Below are positions 30,633 through 35,245 of a DNA stretch of 35,245 nucleotides, piece after piece; within the stretch, counting starts at the first letter, position 1, and each line of letters opens with the position of its first letter. The stretch comes from an uncultured Clostridia bacterium (lineage in GTDB: Bacteria; Bacillota; Clostridia; TANB77; CAG-465). The stretch is from positions 1-35,245 of the forward strand of contig CANRAK010000001.1 of assembly GCA_947628575.1 (NCBI GenBank). The letters run 5' to 3'. The translations under genes and the position numbers were made by a program. Under the pieces are notes generated by a model. That model worked only from the letters and a program-made list of their open reading frames with translations, searched no databases and had not been told where the DNA came from.

Positions 30633-31340
30633 ATGATAAATGAAATTATACGAATTATAATATTATCTTTTTCTTCAATACTAGTACTTTTTATACTTAC
30701 AAAAATAATTGGTAGTAGAGAAGTCTCTCAACTTAGTATGTTCGATTATATAAATAGTATAACAATAGGCTCTATTGCTGCAGAGATGGCAACAGATATT
30801 GATGGTGAATTCATATATTCACTTATTGCTATGATCGTATATACTATAACAATAATATTCTTAGCCTATATAACTAATAAAAATCTAACGTTAAGGCGTT
30901 ATATAAATGGTTCTTCACTAATATTATATAATAATGGAACTTTATATAAAGATAATTTCAAAAAATCCAAACTAGATATTAATGAGTTTATTGTATCATG
31001 TAGAAACAAAGGATATTTTAACCTTTCAGATATACATACTGCAATATTAGAGCCAAATGGTAAAATAAGTATTATTCCTACTGTAGACTCAGCACCAATA
31101 AAAGCAAAGGATATGCAAATACAAGCTGATCAAGATGAATTTGTATATAATATCATTATAGACGGTAAAATAATTGAGAAAAATCTTAAATCTACAGGAA
31201 ATAATACGACATGGCTAAACAACAAATTAAAAGAGCAAAAAATATCTAATATTAAAGATATTTATCTTGCTACTTGTGACAAAGATAACAACTTAAGTGT
31301 ATATTTAAAAAAGAGTAAAGTATCAACACCTTATGCCTAA
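30633..31340 (+). CDS. YetF/DUF421-family membrane protein
   Basis: The 235-residue protein has three N-terminal membrane helices (about 4-24, 38-55 and 60-82), the conserved early segment LTKIIGSREVSQLSMFDYI with the usual ITIGSIAA, and a cytoplasmic C-terminal domain with the LYNNGTLYKDNFKKSKLDINEF and SDIHTAILEPNGKISII patterns of the DUF421/DUF3290 family (first shown shortened to its motif). Relatives such as YetF and YrbG in Bacillus influence spore germination. AAGGTGG lies four bases upstream of the ATG. It lies just after ssp and convergent to helD. Confidence 0.85.
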   Translation: MINEIIRIIILSFSSILVLFILTKIIGSREVSQLSMFDYINSITIGSIAAEMATDIDGEFIYSLIAMIVYTITIIFLAYITNKNLTLRRYINGSSLILYNNGTLYKDNFKKSKLDINEFIVSCRNKGYFNLSDIHTAILEPNGKISIIPTVDSAPIKAKDMQIQADQDEFVYNIIIDGKIIEKNLKSTGNNTTWLNNKLKEQKISNIKDIYLATCDKDNNLSVYLKKSKVSTPYA

Positions 31341-31370
31341 AAATCCTATAGATTTTCTCTATAGGATTTT
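31340..31370. terminator. Bidirectional terminator between the YetF-like gene and helD
   Basis: AAAATCCTATAGA (31340-31352) and TCTATAGGATTTT (31358-31370) form a perfect 13-base-pair stem with a 5-base loop. Confidence 0.9.
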
Positions 31371-31375
31371 ATTTT

Positions 31376-33496
31376 TTACTCTAAATATTTAGATATACTT
31401 TCTTCATATACTAGCTCTAATTTGTGTAATGCTCTTGTCATTGCTACATATAACAGTTTCATATCTAATATGCTATTTGGATTGTAATTAGTATTATCTA
31501 CATCAACTACTATTACTACGTCAAATTCTAATCCTTTAGATAGATATGATGTAAGAATACATACACCACCATTATATTCTTCTTGATCTTTATATATAAT
31601 CTCTGCATTAATATTGTTTTCTTTAAACATTTTACTTATCTTTACCATATCATTTTGATTTTTATATATTACTGCGATAGACTTAAAGCCTTCTTTTTGA
31701 TATTCTTTTACTTTATTAACAATATATTCTTCTTTGTTTTTTGTCTTTACTTTTATAACAGGTCCTGCATTACGTATTACAGGATTTGCTCCCTTTAGAC
31801 CAATATTATTAGATATCTTATTTGCTTCATTCATAATCTCAATAGATGTTCTGTAAGATTTTTCCAAATTTAAAAATTCTACATTTTCAAATATATTAAA
31901 TATTTCTTTCCAATCACTTATTGCTTTATATGAATATATACCCTGAGCCATATCTCCAAATATAGAGAAATATGCATTATTTAAGACAAGTCTAAGTACA
32001 TAATAACTAAAAACACCAAAATCTTGTGCTTCATCAAGTACAACACATTTAAATTTTTGGTAATCTTCATTACCAAATAATATATATTTTATATACATTA
32101 GTGGAGCTATATCCTCATTTTCAACCACTTTATTTTTTATTGCATTTAAAGTTTTCTCTTTAAGTACACTAACATTAGCATTATCCGGAATATATTTATC
32201 CACATTTTCCACAAATTTTTTGTATATATCTAGTACTTTAACATTTTTTATGCTAACATACTTTTTTAACTCTTTTTCAAAGCCAGTACTAGTAAGTGCC
32301 TTTAGCATATCCAGTTCTTTTTGCATAAGTTTTCTTTTTTTCTCAATATCTGCCTCTTTATTTTGCATATATGTCATTTGCTCTTTTATACTATCATATA
32401 CTTTTTCATCACTTTTTAGCCTATTAGCTATAACTCTGGCACAAACTTCTAGTCTTTGAGATATTGACGTTCCAGCTGTTTCATTAAATACTTTCATAAT
32501 GTCTTTCTTATCCATTATTTTTACATTATTTATAACTAGTCCAGTATCCGAAATAAGTGCATTTGGATACATTGTTAGATACTTATCTAATAATTCTTTA
32601 TACTTCATACTTGTTTTTAGTCTAATATAATCTACATTATCATTTTTAGCTATAATTTCCGCTAGTTTTTTAGTCGAGTCTTCAAATCTTATTTTCTCGT
32701 TTATATAGTTACTAGCTAAATCTTCAAATGTGTATTGTACTGCATTACTTGCATCTAAATCTGGTAATACATTAGAAATATAGTTAAGGAAAAATTCATT
32801 TGGCCCTATTACCATAAATTGATCTGCTTTTAATTTATTTGCATTATTATACATTAAATATGCTATTCTATGTAATGCTACTGTAGTTTTTCCAGAGCCT
32901 GCTACTCCTTGTATAATAAGGTTTTTCTCAATTTCTTTTCTAATAATATTATTTTGTTCACTTTGTATAGAAGCTACAATATTTTTCAATCTATTATCTG
33001 TATTTGCACCAAGATATGGTTTTAAAAGCTCATCATCTGAAACAGAGTCTACATCAAAGATAGTATCCACTTCTTTATTATTTATTATTATCTGCCTCTT
33101 TAATGACATCTCACCTTTTACCTTACCTTCAGGAGCACTATATTCTACACTACCTAAATTACTATCATAATATAATGTTGAAACTGGTGCTCTCCAATCA
33201 GTAACAACTATATTTCCGTCTAAATCTATTACACCTATTTTCCCAATATAAAGTTTTTGAGCTTCACTTTTACCGTTTTCTTTAAAATCTATTCTAGCAA
33301 AATACGGTTTATCTTTTATTTTAGCAATATTATTAACTTTAGTTGCTGTAGCTGACATTAAATTAGCTAATAGTACAGGATTATTTCCATACTTTTTAGG
33401 GAGATTAACTAGTATCTTTTCTTCTCCTTCTTGAATTTCATCTAGTTGCTTTTCAACTTTCTTAAGTTTTTGTCTTTCATATTCTAAATCGCTCAT
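31376..33496 (-). CDS. helD: HelD-type RNA polymerase recycling helicase-like ATPase
   Basis: The 706-residue protein is a superfamily 1 ATPase. The N-terminal coiled-coil arm and the YFARIDF and TDWRAPVSTLYYDSNLGSVEY segments are typical of HelD, which releases stalled RNA polymerase from DNA. Walker A is GVAGSGKT (197-204), the Walker B-like stretch is CVVLDEAQDFG, and GDMAQGIYSYK and the LEKSYRTSIEI motif of SF1 helicases follow. The ATG at 33496 has AGGAGG four bases upstream; the in-frame ATG at 33514 lies upstream of that site and is ignored. It has its own promoter. Confidence 0.9.
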   Translation of the reverse strand: MSDLEYERQKLKKVEKQLDEIQEGEEKILVNLPKKYGNNPVLLANLMSATATKVNNIAKIKDKPYFARIDFKENGKSEAQKLYIGKIGVIDLDGNIVVTDWRAPVSTLYYDSNLGSVEYSAPEGKVKGEMSLKRQIIINNKEVDTIFDVDSVSDDELLKPYLGANTDNRLKNIVASIQSEQNNIIRKEIEKNLIIQGVAGSGKTTVALHRIAYLMYNNANKLKADQFMVIGPNEFFLNYISNVLPDLDASNAVQYTFEDLASNYINEKIRFEDSTKKLAEIIAKNDNVDYIRLKTSMKYKELLDKYLTMYPNALISDTGLVINNVKIMDKKDIMKVFNETAGTSISQRLEVCARVIANRLKSDEKVYDSIKEQMTYMQNKEADIEKKRKLMQKELDMLKALTSTGFEKELKKYVSIKNVKVLDIYKKFVENVDKYIPDNANVSVLKEKTLNAIKNKVVENEDIAPLMYIKYILFGNEDYQKFKCVVLDEAQDFGVFSYYVLRLVLNNAYFSIFGDMAQGIYSYKAISDWKEIFNIFENVEFLNLEKSYRTSIEIMNEANKISNNIGLKGANPVIRNAGPVIKVKTKNKEEYIVNKVKEYQKEGFKSIAVIYKNQNDMVKISKMFKENNINAEIIYKDQEEYNGGVCILTSYLSKGLEFDVVIVVDVDNTNYNPNSILDMKLLYVAMTRALHKLELVYEESISKYLE

Positions 33497-33520
33497 AATA
33501 CCTCCTTTATACATTTCAAC

Positions 33521-33549
33521 ATTATAACTTATATTTGCCTAAACTGCAA
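33521..33549 (-). promoter_or_regulatory. helD promoter
   Basis: TTGCAG (33544-33549), 17 bases, TATAAT (33521-33526) on the minus strand. Confidence 0.7.
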
Positions 33550-33557
33550 ATAACGAC

Positions 33558-33589
33558 AAAAAAGATGATACAAAAGTACCACCCTTTTT
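33558..33589 (-). terminator. Terminator after secY
   Basis: On the minus strand AAAAAGGGTGGTAC and GTATCATCTTTTTT form a 14-pair stem with three G-T wobbles and a 4-base loop, ending in T. It ends the spc operon here. Confidence 0.75.
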
Positions 33590-33597
33590 ACATACTA

Positions 33598-34911
33598 TTA
33601 TCCTAAAAATCCTGAATAATTTCTGCTTATCATTTGTGTTTCTAATCCTTGTAATACTTCTAGTGCAACACTAACTAAGATAAGGATAGAGTTACCGCTA
33701 AATGATATTGATTGATTTGTAAATGCTTGTAATATTATAGGTAATATTGCAATAGCTGCTAAGAATAATGCTCCTGCAGTTGTAATACGAATCAATACAG
33801 AATTTATATATTCAGATGTATTTTTACCAGCTCTTATACCTGGTATAAATCCACCATTTTTCTTTAAGTTATTTGCTATTTCAACAGGATTTACTATAAA
33901 CATAGTATATACAAATGTAAATAGTATAATAAGTGCCATATAAATTACAGCATATCCTAATAGATAATACCAAGCACTTCCTGATGATGCAGTAAATAAT
34001 GTGTATACACCTTTCCAGAAACCTGTTAAGTTATTTACATCTGTAACAAGTCCTATTATTATACTTGGGAATGACATAAATGACATTGCAAATATAAGTG
34101 GCATAACACCTGCCATAGCAAGTTTTATTGGAATATGTGTACTTTGTCCACCGTACATTTTTCTTCCAACTACTCTTTTAGCATAGTTTACAGGAATTCT
34201 ACGTTCAGCTTTTTGAACAAATACTACTCCTGCTATTACAGCAATTAATCCAACGATTAATGCTATAAATACTAGTATACCAGTAAATCCACTACCAGCA
34301 ATACCTGCAAAAGCAGATATAGTTGTAGGAAGACCAGCGATAATACCAAAGAAAACTATCATTGATATACCGTTTCCAATACCGTATTCAGTAATCTTAT
34401 CTCCTAACCATGTTAATAATGAAGTTCCTGCTACTAGTGAAACCATAAATAAGAAGAAACCTAGAACTCTTCCTGCTCCATGAGTTAAATCTACTAACAT
34501 ATATGATCTATATGTAAAGTATAAACCTAAACCTTCAATAAGTGCAAATGCAATTGTTAAATATTTAGTATAATTATTAAGTTTCTTTCTTCCTTCTTCG
34601 CCTTCTTTAGCAAGTCTTTCAAGACTTGGTATTACAAATTGTAATAGATTAAGGACGATAGATGCTGTGATGTATGGTCCTATTGTCATAGCAAATATAG
34701 ATAATCTACTGAATGCTCCACCAGATATTAAATTTACCATAGCAGATAGTCCATTTGAACTAGCACCTAATTGTTGATTAATAGCTAATTTATCTAGACC
34801 AGGTATTGTTATAAATGTTCCAAGTCTAAATAATAATAGTATTAAAAATGTAAAGATTAATTTTTTTCTTATATCTTTTACTGAGAATATGTTTTTTACT
34901 GTTTCTAACAT
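33598..34911 (-). CDS. secY: Protein translocase subunit SecY
   Basis: The 437-residue protein is the channel subunit of the SecYEG translocon. It has about ten membrane helices, the plug-helix region with LGTFITIPGLD, the cytoplasmic loop around GGQSTHIPIKLAMAGVMPLIFA, and the C-terminal KKNGGFIPGIRAGKNTSEYI loop (quoted as its motif only). GAGGTG lies seven bases before the ATG. It begins one base after rplO. adk, map and infA, which usually follow in the spc operon, are absent; a terminator comes next. Confidence 0.96.
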   Translation of the reverse strand: MLETVKNIFSVKDIRKKLIFTFLILLLFRLGTFITIPGLDKLAINQQLGASSNGLSAMVNLISGGAFSRLSIFAMTIGPYITASIVLNLLQFVIPSLERLAKEGEEGRKKLNNYTKYLTIAFALIEGLGLYFTYRSYMLVDLTHGAGRVLGFFLFMVSLVAGTSLLTWLGDKITEYGIGNGISMIVFFGIIAGLPTTISAFAGIAGSGFTGILVFIALIVGLIAVIAGVVFVQKAERRIPVNYAKRVVGRKMYGGQSTHIPIKLAMAGVMPLIFAMSFMSFPSIIIGLVTDVNNLTGFWKGVYTLFTASSGSAWYYLLGYAVIYMALIILFTFVYTMFIVNPVEIANNLKKNGGFIPGIRAGKNTSEYINSVLIRITTAGALFLAAIAILPIILQAFTNQSISFSGNSILILVSVALEVLQGLETQMISRNYSGFLG

Positions 34912-34912
34912 A

Positions 34913-35245
34913 CTACTTCACCTCAGTCTTTCCACCTGCAGCTTGTATTTTTTCTTCAGCAACTTTAGAAAATTTTGCAGCTACAACAGTAAGTTTTTTA
35001 GTTAGTGTTCCGTTTCCTAAAACTTTAACACCATCTAATTCTTTCTTTATCATTCCTTCAGACATTAAAAGATTTGCATCTACAACTGTATCATTATCAA
35101 ATCTTTCTAAATCACTTAGATTAACTATTGCATATTCTTTTGCAAAGCGATTTTTAAATCCTCTTTTTGGAATTCTTCTATATAAAGGTGTTTGTCCACC
35201 TTCAAATCCTCTTCTAATGCTACCGCCTGATCTAGCTTTTTGACC
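34913..35245 (-). CDS. rplO: Ribosomal protein L15, C-terminal part (runs off the right edge)
   Basis: The last 110 codons are visible and end in TAG. The sequence has the L15 hallmark GQKARSGGSIRRGFEGGQ and LYRRIPKRGF and a C-terminus typical of L15 (VVAAKFSKVAEEKIQAAGG). It lies one base upstream of secY, the standard end of the spc operon. Confidence 0.95.
   Translation of the reverse strand, partial: GQKARSGGSIRRGFEGGQTPLYRRIPKRGFKNRFAKEYAIVNLSDLERFDNDTVVDANLLMSEGMIKKELDGVKVLGNGTLTKKLTVVAAKFSKVAEEKIQAAGGKTEVK

Noticed and set aside
1..35245. tRNA genes, rRNA, CRISPR arrays, insertion sequences, prophage or riboswitches of known type
   Set aside because: I saw no cloverleaf-like sequence, regularly spaced repeats, transposase or integrase gene, T-box or conserved riboswitch core.

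Overview
The window is AT-rich DNA from a spore-forming member of the Clostridia (Firmicutes). The evidence is the gene content: spo0A, an alpha/beta-type small acid-soluble spore protein, yqfC-yqfD, a DacF-type carboxypeptidase, a GdpP-type c-di-AMP phosphodiesterase and a type I dockerin. AGGAGG-type ribosome sites and strong TTGaca/TATaaT promoters agree with this. UGA is a normal stop (dnaB ends in TGA). The exact genus cannot be read from the sequence. Almost everything lies on the minus strand; the plus-strand genes are an orphan LytTR regulator (10637-11311), the spore protein gene (30317-30532) and a YetF/DUF421 gene (30633-31340).

Read in the minus (transcription) direction from the right edge: the end of the ribosomal spc operon (rplO fragment, secY) closes with its own terminator, then helD. 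Around 30 kb is a sporulation block: spo0A with a perfect Spo0A box upstream, facing ssp and yetF. Next comes an operon for c-di-AMP turnover, ribosome, replication, tRNA and protein quality control (gdpP-rplI-dnaB-tilS-ftsH). A large exported protein follows (transglutaminase-like, leucine-rich repeats, Ig-like repeats, dockerin). The translation and export genes rpsB-tsf, pyrH with a PH-domain membrane protein, and secD-secF are separate short transcription units with their own promoters and terminators.

From 14 kb to 5 kb are poorly characterised envelope proteins, the yqfC-yqfD-ybeY-dgkA-cdd cluster (phoH is missing from its usual place), an RsiV-like DUF3298 protein, a small membrane protein, an alpha/beta hydrolase and dacF. 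At the left edge is the start of a Tad/Flp-type pilus or secretion operon: a CpaB-like SAF protein, two degenerate ParA/MinD-like (CpaE-type) proteins, and the N-terminal part of a CpaF/TadA ATPase that unusually begins with a transmembrane helix. This is the most likely place for an undescribed variation on a known system.

Most transcription units end in a clear hairpin plus T-run, and at least a dozen start at a sigma-A-like promoter with a 17-base spacer. Other points of interest are a possible pseudoknot in the rpsB leader, a perfect palindrome in the spacer of the LytTR gene promoter, a perfect palindrome at the secDF start site, a diacylglycerol/undecaprenol kinase fused to what looks like a dead PAP2 domain, and a short TilS.
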